NCBI GenBank assembly: GCA_965153355.1
Contig: OZ231126.1
Coordinates: forward strand, 26,164,001-26,228,000
Reading direction: 5' to 3'
Length of the DNA: 64,000 nt
Source of the DNA: Flaccisagitta enflata
Lineage: Eukaryota > Chaetognatha > Sagittoidea > Aphragmophora
Part shown: piece after piece, positions 31,530 through 46,317 of the stretch
Layout of the letters: the number at the start of each line of letters is the position of its first letter
Position numbering within the stretch: position 1 is the stretch's first letter
Translations under genes and position numbers: made by a program
Notes under the pieces: generated by a model
The model's input: only the letters and a program-made list of their open reading frames with translations
Database searches by the model: none
What the model was told of the DNA's origin: nothing

Positions 31530-31970
31530 GTTCTGTCTTGTTGACTTTTATCTCCCGTGCTCTTTTTCCCTTTTTTTTTTGTCCTGGAGAAGTCCGACCT
31601 AAATTTCCTTTTTTAACCGCTAAGTCGTAAACCTGGATATCATCGCCTCTTTTGTCTTCAGTCTTCACTTGTCTTTTTTGTCTCTTTTCCTTCTTTGTAT
31701 CTTTGAAAATGTTGAGATAGGCAAGAAGTTTTTTGAATGTTTTTAAGAAGAAAAGGGGAGGAGATAGCCTGTTATACAGCTAAAGAGCCTCGTGCAATCG
31801 TTATTGGTATTCTTCATTTTATTTACTTTAGTTTTCCCTTTGCTTGTTATCAACACTTTTCGCTCACTAGTTCGCGTTTTGCCCCTTCACATGGGCACAT
31901 CTTCATTCTTTCTTCGATCTTTTTTTTATAGTTTTGCTGTATTTACCCTCTCCACGCCCCCACACATCTT

Positions 31971-32237
31971 TTTTTTTAAGTCGCATGCTACGCGACTCTA
32001 CAACCCGCTTTGTCGGTCCGTCTGTCGGTCCGTCCGTCGGTCCGTCGGTCGATCTGTTTTTCGGTTTCTCTGTTTTTCTACGTTTTTTCGTTTACGTTTG
32101 TCTGTTTCTTTGACTATGACATTGATTTTGATGGTCTCCTAAGTCTCTGTGTCTCTAAAAAAACTATGGCTGCCTATCAGTATGTCAGTCAGTGCCCACC
32201 CGCACGCGACTGGGGTAGCCGTGTATCCGGCCTTGTT
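31971..32237 (-). mobile_element. Family A hairpin-ended repeat, copy 4
   Basis: In reverse orientation: T-run, hairpin AGTCGC-ATGCTAC-GCGACT (31979-31997), CTACAACCCGCTTTGTCGG, a GGTCCGTC run, and a longer than usual middle. It ends GCCCACCCGCACGCGACTGG, GGTAGCC, GTGTATCCGGCCTTGTTT. The internal GCACGCGACT repeats the hairpin arm. Confidence 0.82.
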
Positions 32238-32238
32238 T

Positions 32239-32345
32239 CTTTAGATGCCTCCTCGTATCTCTATGAGAGGGTATGGACGTCCGTCTGTCCGTTCATTACG
32301 CGCAAAATTCAATACACGCAGGGACACAATCAGGACTTATCGTTG
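32239..32345 (-). mobile_element. A2-subtype hairpin end, truncated
   Basis: TTTAGATGC-CTCCTC-GTATCT (32243-32260, stem with one G-T wobble) followed by CTATGAGAGGG and GTCCGTCTGTCC. This is the A2 order seen at 9106, lying directly against family A copy 4. No tail is recognised. Confidence 0.5.
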
Positions 32346-33290
32346 GTCAAACGGGCTTGTTCTTTTATTTCGCTACTAAACACTCTCTCTCAACACAGAG
32401 ACGCAACGCAAAGAATAATCAGTCCCGTTTTGGTTAATTCGCGTTTTTTTTTTTTGGGCCGCTTAATGGTCGCTTCGCCTTTTCTGTCGCGTTAAAAGCC
32501 GCCGTTTGTCCCAGATCTCTTTTTTGAGCCACATTAACTTTTGTAATCCCAGATTATCCTCGAATTATCCTCGAATTATCCCCGACTTATCCCTCCCCAA
32601 AACTCCTCCTTCATCCTCTCCTCTTCTTTCCCCTCCGAGTCCTCTTTTTCTCTCTGTTTGTCTTCTCCTCCTCTTGCTGTTTCTCTTTCTCAATCTTCGT
32701 AAAACTGAGAACTCTCTCTTGTTCTTTTTTTATGCGACAAAGGCGACATCAGACAGCGAAGATTATCTTGTGCTACATGTTACACATGTGAATAAACTGG
32801 GTATATATATATTAAAATATTTCTCTTTCTTTTGCGTTCTTCCAAATTTTCTTTAATTTTGCAGATTAAGTTCACGTTCAGCTCAGTTTATATGAAATTC
32901 AGTAAAAAAAGAAAAAGGTGGTCAGAAAAAAGATGGGTCTATTGTTGTTCATAGCTGATGTATATGTTTTGGTCGTGAGGCGTTATTTACCGTATTTATT
33001 TCTAAGACCATGTCTATGGAATTGCCAACAATTAAAGGATTTTGAATTGATTTTTTTGTTGTTTCCCATACCTACTTATAGTTATACAAGTTTGTCTGTC
33101 TTTCGGTCTATCTTTTTTACTATCCTTCTGTTTTCATATCAATAGACGCTTCCGCTTTCCCCCTCAGCTCCGTTCCCCTCTGTCCGGTCATGAAGTCTAT
33201 TTTCCCGTTGGCTAGTTCGTCCGTCCCTCTCTACCCTCGCTTTACCTGAGGACTCTTCCTGCGTGTGATGAAAAACGATAAAAATGCAAA

Positions 33291-33293
<3 letters not shown>
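32346..33293. other. Unannotated intergenic DNA
   Basis: Includes a short run of ATTATCCTCGA-type 12-bp repeats near 32550-32590. No gene recognised. Confidence 0.5.

Positions 33294-35819
<2,526 letters not shown>

Positions 35820-35878
<59 letters not shown>
35820..35878. repeat. (TC)n microsatellite
   Basis: Perfect TC tract. Confidence 0.97.
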
Positions 35879-35880
<2 letters not shown>

Positions 35881-37045
35881 GATATTTGAATCATAAATCT
35901 TAAATCGAAGCTGTCTCTCTGATAGGAGACGGAATATACCATATACCAATGGACAGATATTGCTTTGCCATCTGAATGCTAAGGATGGGGGATAAGTAAA
36001 TAACCATACCGGAAATGTTTTGACTTCATTTACATGTATGTTAGAATCAGCTTTTGCTCCCAACTTCTTTGTTCGAACTCTTATTTGTAATGATCGTTGG
36101 AAGGATATGAAACGAGTCAACGACTTTTGACAATTGTTGTTCAAGATGAAAGTTGTTGTAATTTGTGGCGAATTTTATCAAGTCAGAGGCTACTAATTTT
36201 CGGGGTGTACACAATATTGGATGAATTTCAAGGCTTGGTGCTCGATACTAGCCCAAGAAATACGATATGCTGTCATGCTAAATCTTTGCCTGTACCTATC
36301 GAGTGGGCCGCGTAAACGTAAATTACCACAAAATTCACTCGCTTGAAATCGGTCTAAATTGGACGTCTTCCTGTTTAGGCTGCCTGATCGTAGATGGTAT
36401 ACAGAAAATTTAAGTCCGCATCAATCAAGACTGAAATCTTCAATTTTTTTTCTCTCCCCAAAAAATTTTCCTCTACCGTTTTTGGCTCCTGTATCGCCTC
36501 TACTCCATCTTTCTTTTTTCCCCTCCATGCTTTCTTTGTCATTCTTTCTTTCATTCTTTTTACTTTTTCTTTGTCATTTGTTCTTTCTTTCTTTCTTTCT
36601 TTTCCCCCTTTCTTTTCTATGCCGCCACTCGAGCCCGCCACGGACCACGCCCCCAATTTTTTTGCGCATGAAATCCTCCCAATTTTTCTTCAGTTTTCGT
36701 CTCCAACCAAAGTCTCTTGTGAAAAAATAAAACTTTCAAATTTATTCCACTGAATCTTTTTACGTAACAAATTCCCCCCCCCCTCCTTCTTTCTCTTGCT
36801 ATCCCCTTCTCGGTTTTCTATTTCTCCCACCAAAGTTCTCGCCCTTTTACTTGAATATTTCAAAACGCAATCTCTTTTCACCCTTGTTCCATTTCAACTC
36901 ACGATTTGTCTCCGAATTTTTCACCGTCTTAGTGTCTTGGCATTCTTCACGCCAACTCCATGCTGAGTTTATACTGGCTTCTGACGTACTCTCCAGTTCC
37001 GGTTTCTTAGACAATGCTTTCATGGCTGTTTGACTGTCTTGCTGC

Positions 37046-37048
<3 letters not shown>
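35879..37048. other. Unannotated intergenic DNA
   Basis: T/C-rich around 36430-36620; no gene recognised. Confidence 0.5.

Positions 37049-37100
<52 letters not shown>
37049..37100. repeat. (TC)n microsatellite
   Basis: Perfect TC tract followed by GTGCGCACACGCGC, a short Z-prone alternating run. Confidence 0.96.
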
Positions 37101-37102
<2 letters not shown>

Positions 37103-37394
37103 TCATCCGCGTGCGCACACGCGCTTGTGTGTGTGTACCTGCTTCGGTTCGATTCCCAGCGGCGCAAAAAACTTATTTGTCCCCACTCAACCTTCTTCGA
37201 AATGTCAACCTTGTTGCAGTCGCGGCTTCCAACAACGCTTCCAACGTATCTCTTTCATTCAGCTGAAAATATTTCCGTAACAAGACCATTTATGATCGTC
37301 GGTTACAATATGCCATATTCTTAGAATCAGTAAGAGAACTCGTTTTCGGTTCGACGTCCTCCAGAGCGTCAAAACTTGGAGAATCGCGTCAAAA

Positions 37395-37740
37395 CAGCTG
37401 CGGGCTCCGTTTGCCGGTGGCGTCGGCGTCTGCATCAGCGTTGGTGTTATTCACATCGTCATTTTTTTTTTCAAAGTATTTTCATAATCAAATATTCACC
37501 AGGTCGCTGACGAAGTGGTGAAAAACTGAAAAACCCATACTTTGGCAAATTCATTGACGATCTCACGAGTGACGATCTGATGAAAATCTGAATTCTCAAG
37601 ACTTTACTTTTGGAAGGAAATTCATTGACGATGTGGCAGGCCTAAAATATTGACGACCTGATGCAAATCTGATTTTCTGGGACTTAGAGTTTGGAAGTGA
37701 TTTCATTGACGAAGTGGTGAACCTTAAACAATGTCAATGC
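37395..37740. repeat. Degenerate TTGACGATCTGA tandem repeats with GC-rich head
   Basis: After GGCGTCGGCGTCTGCATCAG (37424), about four units of roughly 70 bp carry CATTGACGATnTG and GATGAAAATCTGA motifs. Reverse-complement versions (GATCGTCAATG, GGTCGTCAC) occur at 39565-39780, so the two arrays face each other across 38-39 kb. Confidence 0.6.
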
Positions 37741-37819
37741 TAACTAAAATGCTATCCAACATTTAATTCATGTCTGGAACATTTGTTCAATATGTGTCAA
37801 TAACGAATATCAGTATATC

Positions 37820-38002
<183 letters not shown>

Positions 38003-38651
38003 GTCATTTCGTATAACTTTCAATAGTCGGGCTCTCTTTGAAGACGATGATCGATTATCAACGATGATCGATTACCGATGATCTTCATTGATGACGGCGA
38101 TGACGGTGCAATCAGCTGTGACCATTGCCGAGTGTACTATCGGTTCCCAAATCTCCGATGAAACAGTTTGGGCCATCAAAAACTATCCATGCATAATTTG
38201 TAATGTATTACATTTCAAACTCCTCCTTTGAACCAAAAGAATTTTCAAGAGTTAAAACAACCCTTAGAAAAGGGATGAACTTGCGGTCCATGGCTTCATT
38301 GGGTAAGAAGCAGCTCGCCTTCAAATCTAATGCTCATTTTTTTGGGACAGAAAATTTGTTTTCTGAAATGTTAACGGAAAAATCGATTTTTTTAAGTTCT
38401 CTGACAGGCAAACGTCTCAGCATTTAACCATAGACAAAGCCAGCACACAAAATCGGAGATCATTAGCTATCCAAATATTTTTTCAGAATTAGAGTATCAT
38501 TACTAGAAGCTGAGAAATGTCGTTTTGTAATAGGCGTGTTGGCGTGAAAAACCCTGTACGATTACACACAAAATTACAATGGAAAAGATTGTAAATGCGG
38601 ATCGAAGGATAGCCATTTAAAGTCGATTTGACTTTTTTTCCAAAAGGGTCC

Positions 38652-38900
38652 TTAAGATAACAATCGTAACTTTTTCAGTTTACCCTTAAAAACTTTGAGA
38701 TCGTCAATAGACTTTAAACTGTTAGGCAGTTGATTCCACTGCTTGATTGCAGTGAATGAGAAACCGTTATGAAAGAGAGAAAGTTCACGCGATAAGTAAA
38801 AGTTGTAGCTGCTACCGCGCGTATTGTGGGAGTGAGCATTGGAAAGGGATTTGAAGTTAGGCAATAGGTACTTAAATGCCTGATCTTGTTTTGTTAAAAC
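38652..38900 (-). pseudogene. LINE-type reverse transcriptase C-terminal fragment
   Basis: The frame is open from just after a TAA at about 38901-38903 to TAA at 38652-38654, 82 codons. It contains LSNAHSHNTRGSSYNFYLSR, then FSFTAIKQWNQLPNSLKSID and FKGKLKK. The order HNTR...F..P/SR...F...A.K.WN.LP.S.K....L..FK..LK is the characteristic C-terminal tail after the reverse transcriptase and thumb regions of many non-LTR retrotransposon ORF2 proteins (CR1/L2/Jockey-like). The catalytic FADD region is absent, so it is a 5'-truncated relic. The clade cannot be assigned from this tail. Confidence 0.72.
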
Positions 38901-39111
38901 TTAAGAAATCAGTTATAATCTGAGATAGAATCGTTCTTCGATCGATCGATGCTGCTGTGTACATGTCAGCTGATTCCACGGCCGCGGATCATCGAAAAGG
39001 ACGTTTCATCGGCATTCATTGTTATTGGTCATCGGAGAAAGGACGGCATTGTCACTCAGCCCGAGGTTCTTCATCGGTAGTTCTGATAACGATGATTGTA
39101 AGATCTGGATA

Positions 39112-39113
39112 AG

Positions 39114-39212
<99 letters not shown>

Positions 39213-39332
39213 TTGTTGTTGTTGTTGTTGTTCATGCAACTTTCTACAGTTGGAAATTACGTGGATGGGCGCCTTTGATTCTTGTACTAGGTTAGTTGGC
39301 GCTGAATTGACAACCATTGATGACGATTATTG

Positions 39333-39420
<88 letters not shown>

Positions 39421-39421
39421 C
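39112..39421. repeat. (GTT)n-spacer-(CAA)n inverted pair
   Basis: (GTT)n at 39112-39232 and (CAA)n at 39332-39421 are reverse complements around a 100-bp loop, able to fold into a stem of about 90 bp. Poly-Gln, poly-Asn and poly-Cys frames here are artefacts. Confidence 0.93.
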
Positions 39422-39564
39422 TGTTTCTTGTATGCAGATTCATTTTTACCATGCTGTGTTCTTTGGTCGATTGATCATATTATTAGTTCTTTTCCTTTAA
39501 ATCATTGGCTTGTCAGATTGTCAGTTAGTAATAGTAGATAGAAATATTGCAAGTTTTTTTAGTT

Positions 39565-40170
39565 TCTTGGTGACGGGAGGTCGTCACTTGCCACATCGTC
39601 AGTTAACAGAGGAAAAAAAATCTGAGTGTTTTTTATTGCAGTATCGGGAGATCGTCACTCGCCACATCGTCAATGAATAGATAAAAAATAATCAAAGTGT
39701 TTTATTTGGAAGTACCAAGACATCGTCAATGCTAAAATGCAAAGTACCGTGAGATCGTCAACGACCTAATGAAAATTTGTATGAAAATTGTGGCGTGGGA
39801 GATCGTAGACGATCTGCCGGCACCCGATCGTTTGTGTCGGCGTTAGTGTTGTTTAAGCAGGCATCGGCATTGATGTTCTTTAGCTTGGCAGCAGCGTCTA
39901 GATTGGTGTTATTGACTCATAGGTGGCGTCGGCGTCTGCATCAGCGTTGGCATTGGTGTTGTTTAGGCTGGTATTGGCGTCGGCAGTGATGTTTTTAATC
40001 CCGGCAGCAGCGTCCACGTTGGTGTGGTTCAAGTGGTTTAAGCCGCTCTTGGCGTCGGCATTGATATTCTCTCGACCGGCAGCAGCGTCGGCATTGCTGT
40101 CATTGAGTCTGGTGTTTGCATCATTGTTGCTTAGACCGACATCAGCATTGACATTGGTATTGTCTTATCT
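39565..40170. repeat. TCGTCA array and GGCGTCGGCATTG minisatellite
   Basis: 39565-39780 holds GGAGATCGTCA and CACATCGTCAATG units (inverted relatives of 37500-37740). 39800-40165 holds units of about 50-60 bp built from GGCAGCAGCGTC, GGCGTCGGCATTGATGTT and TTGTTTAG. On the minus strand these read as Asn-Ala-Asp-rich peptide, but no start, splice sites or domain support a gene. Confidence 0.6.
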
Positions 40171-40336
40171 GACATCCGTGTCGGAAAAAACGTGAGTGTT
40201 TGCATTTTAAATGTCATAACTGTATAAGTACAGAAGTAAGAATCGTTCTCCAAACATGGTTCTAAGTTTGCAACAACAAATAACGGCTTACCTAAGAAAA
40301 CATCATACTGAGCAGTTAACATGGATGGGGAAAAAA

Positions 40337-40657
40337 CAGGGGTGTATATAATTGAGCGGCTTTTGATTCTATTCCCCCCCCCCCCGCCCTTGATTTTCTT
40401 CCCCACGCATTGCGTCGCATTACAAGATCTATGATTTTCTTCCCCACTAAGCAATAAAACAGTATGTTATAGGTTCAAATAGCATTAAAATGTGTTGTAG
40501 TAATCAGAGACTACCATTTGGAACTACCAAAAGTGTTGAATCTTCAAAAATTTTCTCTTTTCTTCTTTATTAGCTTTTGATATTTTCCCCATCTCCAAAC
40601 CCTTTGATTTTATTCCCCCCCACGGGGGGGGGGGATGCTCAACTTCATACACGCCTG
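40337..40657 (+). mobile_element. hAT-type MITE, copy 2, intact, 321 bp
   Basis: Ends CAGGGGTGTATATAATTGAG and (reverse complement) CAGGCGTGTATGAAGTTGAG. They are flanked by the 8-bp duplication GGAAAAAA (40329-40336 and 40658-40665). It aligns along its length with the outer parts of 6392-7312. The subterminal C-run/G-run (CCCCCCCACGGGGGGG) is a strong hairpin near the right end. Non-coding. Confidence 0.88.
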
Positions 40658-40854
40658 GGAAAAAACTAATAATGGAAACGACTAGGTACAGAATTCTTTT
40701 AATTCAATTGAGGCGCGCAAAATTAGAGAGAGGATGAGAAAGAGAAAGAGGTAAAAAAACAGAAATAATTCTCTTATTTCCGCGGATTTTTGGATTTTCC
40801 TCGAAAGCAGAAAAAGATTCGTTGGAGAATAATCCCAAGATAAGGCGAGAGTGG

Positions 40855-40858
<4 letters not shown>

Positions 40859-40934
<76 letters not shown>

Positions 40935-41061
40935 GACGGAGACAGAGACAATGTCTGAAACAGAGAAAGAGTGAAAACAGCAAACAGACTGACAAACAGA
41001 GAGAAACAGAGAAAACAAAGGAATGATGAATGTAAGAAAGATGGAAAGAAAGATAGAATGA

Positions 41062-41144
<83 letters not shown>

Positions 41145-41145
41145 C
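40859..41145. repeat. (GA)n, (CAGA)n and (AAAG)n block
   Basis: (GA)n 40859-40907, (CAGA)n to about 40932, and (AAAG)n 41058-41145, linked by degenerate purine-rich sequence. Confidence 0.94.
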
Positions 41146-42271
41146 GAGGAAAAAGACAGACAGAATGTAGGAACAAAGGAGCCAAGGAGCCAAGAAAAGT
41201 AGAGAGAGGAAGATATGAAGGTCTCCACAATCCTCGGTTTTGCGTATTTCATTTAGCTGTCTATCCAACGTCCATCAGTTGTCAGTAGCTCCGTTCCCTT
41301 TCAGTGTCTTCCACTTTTTCTTGGCTCTTTGCTCCAGTTTTTTCCTTTCCTTCTTTTACTTCCATCTCTTCAACTCTTGACTAGAATTCCATGAGCTTCT
41401 CCTGTATTTTTCTAGTTCTTTTTTTTCATCTTCAAATGAGAGGTTTCATGTAGTTTTCCTTGTGTGATTTTTTTTTCATTTTTTTTCTTTTTGTTTCTTC
41501 GTCGATTCATAAACTGACTCGGTTCGTTTGGTGGTAATTTGACGTCGTATGTACGCAACCTAAAAACGCCTTTTGTTTCTATTACAAGCGGGTTTTGACC
41601 TCGTCCAATAGAATGCGACTTTTTCTGCCTTATTTGGAGTCTTGCTCATAAAAAGGCGCCATTGCCTACAGAGTGTCACTCACAAAAACAAAGCCACTTC
41701 CACGAGTTGGTCTAGCTAACAGTTTTCTCATAATTCAAATTCAGCGTAAGAACTGGTCCAAAAATCTGTAGGGAAATAAAGTATGAAACTTTGAGGTCAC
41801 AACTTTTGTATGAATGAAGGCAGAGAAGAGAAGAACAGAAAGAAGGCAGAAGAGAGAAGAACAGAACCGAGGCAAGGAATCCATTGAAACGAAAGGCAAA
41901 CAGACAGACAAGCAAACAGACAGATAATCAGATAGACATACATACAAACGTCGGACGAGCGGACAAGCAGACAGACACACATGAAAAGTCAAAGACGGAC
42001 AGACAGAAAAATAACTATAAATTCATCGACTGTAAAACAGACTAACAGACTGACATTCAGACAGATTGAGAGAAAAATTGCTTCTGACAAATGAAAGGAC
42101 AGAAAGAGAGACAGTTCCATTGATAGTTATGGTGTTACAAATAAAATTACGAAGCTAGATGTAAGATAGACAGAACAAAACGAAGGCTTGCCATGACAGA
42201 GACAGAGACAATGGCCTAGAGAGAAACAAGGATAGGTGATCAGTGAACCTTACTAGCGTGTGGGTAGAAGA
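41146..42271. other. Unannotated intergenic DNA
   Basis: Contains CAGA-type degenerate repeats at about 41895-42120. No gene recognised. Confidence 0.55.
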
Positions 42272-42273
42272 GA

Positions 42274-42315
<42 letters not shown>

Positions 42316-43282
42316 CATCGTGGCAGAAAGAGGGAGAAATGTGGGAACAATAGCTGATGCGTGGTAAAAGGTTAGGCCAAAGAGAAGGAGGGAGGAGAAA
42401 GGAAAATAGAGAAGAAGAAAAAGAAAAAGAAGGTGAAGAAGAAGAAAACAAAGAAAAAGAAAAAAAAAGAAAAAGAAAAAGAAAAAGAAAAAGAAGGAGA
42501 AAAGAAAAATAAAGAAGAAAAAGGAGGAGAAACAAAAGAAAAAAGAAAAAGGAGATTAAGAGTAATGGGGATGAAGAAGAAAAAGGAGGAGAAAAGGAGT
42601 AAGGGAGAAGAAGAAAAGACAAAAGAAAAAAAAGAGGCAATAGAAGAACAAGAATAACATGAAAAGAGGAAAAAGAAGAAACAGGATACTGAAAACAAAT
42701 GAAAGAAAAAAAAACAAGGAAAAAAGGGAAATATTGAGAGATAAAAAAAAAATAGGTGGCGGAGAAAAGAGGTGGTAAAGAAGGAGGTAGAGGAGCAAGT
42801 ATCAGGGGAATCGGTTGTCAGTGACTATGATAAATCACACTTGGGGCAAAAAAAAGAGGGATTCCTAATTAAAACTTTGACATGGCATCATACATATTCA
42901 GTTGTTCTCTTTCAGTTCTTTTTGGTTTGAGAGGCTCTTTCAGGGACCCATCCATTGACTTCAGTCTCTTTTCTTCTTCTCTTTGCATTCTGTTTCTGTC
43001 TCTCTTTTTCTCTCCCTCTGTCGTTGAGTGCAGCAGAAAACTCAGTGAGGTGGAAACATGGAGATGGAGGGACCGAAGAAGGATCGGCGATGATATGAAA
43101 TGGGAGACGGGTTGGGAGAAGAAGAAGAAGAAGAAAAGGAAAAAGAAAAAGAAGAAGAAGAAGAAGAAGAAGAAGAAGAAGAAGAAGAAGAAGAAGAAGA
43201 AGAAGAAGAAGAAGAAGAAGAAGAAGAAGAAGAAGAAGAAGGAGAAGAAGAAGAAGAAGAAGAAGAAGAAGAAGAAGAAGAA

Positions 43283-43314
<32 letters not shown>

Positions 43315-43395
43315 AGAAGACGTAGTAGAAGAAAGTAGAAGAAAGAGAAGAAGAAGGAGAAGAAGAAGAAGAAAAAGAAGAAGAAGAAGAAGAAG

Positions 43396-43488
<93 letters not shown>

Positions 43489-43598
43489 GACAGAGAGAAA
43501 GACAGAGAGAGAGACAGAGAGACAGAGAGACAGAGAGACAGAGAGACAGAGAGACAGATGGACTGCGAGAGACAGAACGATCCGTTGGATAACAAGAA

Positions 43599-43664
<66 letters not shown>
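42272..43664. repeat. Composite homopurine region ending in (CA)n
   Basis: (GA)n 42272-42312; degenerate GAAAAA/GAAG 42413-42760; then an almost uninterrupted homopurine tract: (GAA)n with (GAAAAA) at 43118-43396, (GA)n to 43480, (GACAGA)n to about 43557, a 40-bp gap, and (CA)n at 43600-43664. The 270-codon Glu/Lys/Arg frame across it is an artefact of the repeat. Confidence 0.95.
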
Positions 43665-44196
43665 GCACGGATAGAGCTAAAATTCAGAATTTGATGTCTG
43701 CCTCACAATTTGTCAACGTAATGCTCCATCGTCCAAAAAAATCATCAGAGTTGTTTTTTTTCATCATCTTTAAAACTTCAAATAACCGGGCGATCGGACG
43801 GTTGATTAATTGGTTGAATGGTCTGACTGTTGTTCGGTCGTTTAGTTTTTGTTACAATTTCTACAGCATTATTTTTTGCTTGCGAAATCCTAGAAGGTTA
43901 TTGAATCATAGGTGATTCACATTTTTTCTTTCTTTCTTTCTTTCATTCTTTCTTTTTTTTTTCTTCCTTTCTTTCTTTCTCTGTATTTTCCTACCATTTC
44001 CTACGTTGTCGAGATGAGGCTCGGCGTGGTTGTTGAACACCCGACTTAGTCGTCTTTGTTGTCTCTCTTTGCAGCCATTCTTTGTCCTTCCCTTTCCATT
44101 TTATTTCCATTTCCTTTCTTCTATCTTTTTTCTTCTGTTTATTCACCAGGCTTTTACAACATTGGAAAAAAAATATTTTCCGCGAGATTTACTGAA
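43665..44196. other. Unannotated intergenic DNA
   Basis: T-rich, with a short TTTC run at 43926-43980. No feature supported. Confidence 0.55.
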
Positions 44197-44391
44197 TTAC
44201 TGTACATGCAGGTGTTGACTGATGTAAGGGAGAGGACTCCAAGTATCGCTCATGTTTTTGGCAATTTCAATGTTGTCAAATAGCTTTACTCGCCAAGATG
44301 GTACATCGGGATAAGCGAAAAACAAAACAAGTTTGATGATTTGACGCATATCATCCCAAACTCCAGCCAGTGTCCCCCATATCGTCGGCAC
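44197..44391 (-). pseudogene. Protein-like fragment, unassigned
   Basis: A repeat-free minus frame containing TLAGVWDDMRQIIKLVLFFA, then YPDVPSWRVKLFDNIEIAKN and MSDTWSPLPYISQHLHVQ, ending at TAA. Amino-acid composition is natural and unlike the repeat frames. Upstream the frame closes quickly at a TAA, and no good acceptor/donor pair bounds it. I do not recognise a family. It may be a relic of a gene or element, or chance. Confidence 0.25.
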
Positions 44392-44524
44392 AAAAATCAG
44401 TTACTGCTTTTTGACATCCAGATACAATGTGAGGCGCGTTCATTTTTGACAAGTTATGTATGTACTGTCGAATTGTTGACTACGCGCCTGGGTTGACTAC
44501 GTGCCTGGGTGATTGCACCGACCG

Positions 44525-44705
44525 CATGATATTGGGCTCCCGAATCACCTCAAAGTGATTGATCTACCCCACTTCACCCCGAGGGTGAGTCATCCTCTCA
44601 TGTCACCCCCGGCCCACCCCGGGGTGATTGATCCATCCCATTTCACCCTTGTCCCCGCCCTGGGGTAGATGATCCACCCCATTTCACCCCGGGGGTGAGT
44701 TAGGC
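44525..44705. repeat. GC-rich CACCCCGGGGTGA tandem repeat
   Basis: About three units of roughly 60 bp with CACCCCGGGGTGATTGATCC and CATTTCACCCCG. The core CACCCCGGGGTG is a perfect 12-bp palindrome, varied as CACCCCGAGGGTG and CGCCCTGGGG. Confidence 0.75.
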
Positions 44706-44883
44706 GTCTCGCGTCTTTTTCTTTTGGTTGGCGGCCAGTGAGTCTGGCTACTCCGCCTCCTTTTCGCTTTTCTGGCCTTATGCAAATGATCTTGTGCGCG
44801 GTCGGGTCAGGGACATCAATGTCACACAATATGGACATCATTTCGACAATATGGACATCTTATTCAGAATATCCGTATAATGA

Positions 44884-44884
<1 letters not shown>

Positions 44885-44975
<91 letters not shown>
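44885..44975. repeat. (CT)n microsatellite
   Basis: Perfect CT tract. Confidence 0.97.
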
Positions 44976-44978
<3 letters not shown>

Positions 44979-46125
44979 GCGCCAACGTAGGAGAGTAGAA
45001 GAAGAAAGACAGAGAGAGTGGGAATATTTTCCCTTTGGGCCGCGTGTTGTAACACGGGGTGAGTCAGTAGCCCCAAGTTCATGGGGTTAGGGTGAGGACG
45101 GTTCAGATGTCAGCTTGGAGCTTGTTCATGTGTCAAAACTGCATGAATTCACGTTCTTATCTGTAAACCCAACCTAAACCCTGAAACCTGAAGCCTTGTC
45201 CAATATGGTAAGAAAATGTTATCGTTCATTTTCCTTCTCTACTTAAGAATCAAACTAGTCTCCCTATGTTAAATAGGACATCTCCCTATTACGATTTCGA
45301 TTTCTCCATACTCCCCCCCCCCCGGCTCAAATTCTTAACCCCTCTTAAGAATACCCTCCTCCTCCAACTCTTTCTCTATCACTACACAGAAGCAGGGATA
45401 TATCTTCCCCCCACGAGATCGCCCGTTAGTCGCACTGACGACGCTATGACGTGGCCCACGAGAGAGAGAGAGAGATACACCGTTGGACAATAAAACATGG
45501 AAAGAAATCGACGAGGACACAGAGAGAGAGAGAGAGGGAAAGGGATAGACGGCTAGACAGGAGGTGGTGTCAAACGGGATATACGAGAAAATGAGACGAT
45601 GTGAGATATGAGGCTGGAAACGAGAGGAACCAATGAAACGATATAAACATAGTTCTCTAACTACATTGTACATATTCAGCGAAAGAAACTGTCAAACTAT
45701 TGACAAGACGCGAATAGGTTGGTGAATAGGTGATGCAAGAATGGTGGAAGCGCGACACCAAGAGAGCATGATGAAAAGTCAGTAAAATTGTGGTGCCATG
45801 TTGGTGAGAGGGGAGTGCAGGAAGATAGCGCGAGGACGGCGAAAACATAGAAGAATCATGGCGCGATGATGATGTTAGGGTGGTGCGAGGATGACGCTAG
45901 AATGGCGCAACGACGGTGAAAGGATGGCGCAAGGGCGCATCGCAAGAACCAAAGTGGAATAATCATAGGGAGAAAACGCGAGGAATTGAATAAAAGCGCC
46001 AGCAAACTCCTGAGAGGGAGGAACAGACAGGGAGGCAGACGAACTGGAAGATGGAGAAAAGAATGAGAAGAAATGGAAGAAAAGAAAATAAGTATTAAAA
46101 GGAGGTGAACTTACAAAAGACAAAA
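44976..46125. other. Unannotated intergenic DNA
   Basis: 45840-45945 carries loosely repeated GGCGCRAxGAYGRTG motifs. No gene recognised. Confidence 0.55.
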
Positions 46126-46136
46126 GAAAGAAAGAT

Positions 46137-46211
<75 letters not shown>

Positions 46212-46246
46212 ATGAAAGAAAGAAAGAAAGAAAGACAGAAAGACAG
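46126..46246. repeat. (AAAG)n microsatellite
   Basis: GAAA array with AGAC variants at its 3' edge. Confidence 0.97.
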
Positions 46247-46317
46247 AAAGACATATAAGCAAAGAAAGACTGAAAGAAAAAAGAAAAATCTTGAAAGAGT
46301 ATGGGTCCGCGACTGGG

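Noticed and set aside
37144-37160. GGTTCGATTCCC resembling a tRNA B box
   Set aside because: The surrounding bases do not form a T stem, and no A box, anticodon arm or acceptor stem fits.
42869-43915. Glu/Lys-rich and Phe/Ser-rich frames up to 271 codons
   Set aside because: Composite homopurine repeat read in several frames.
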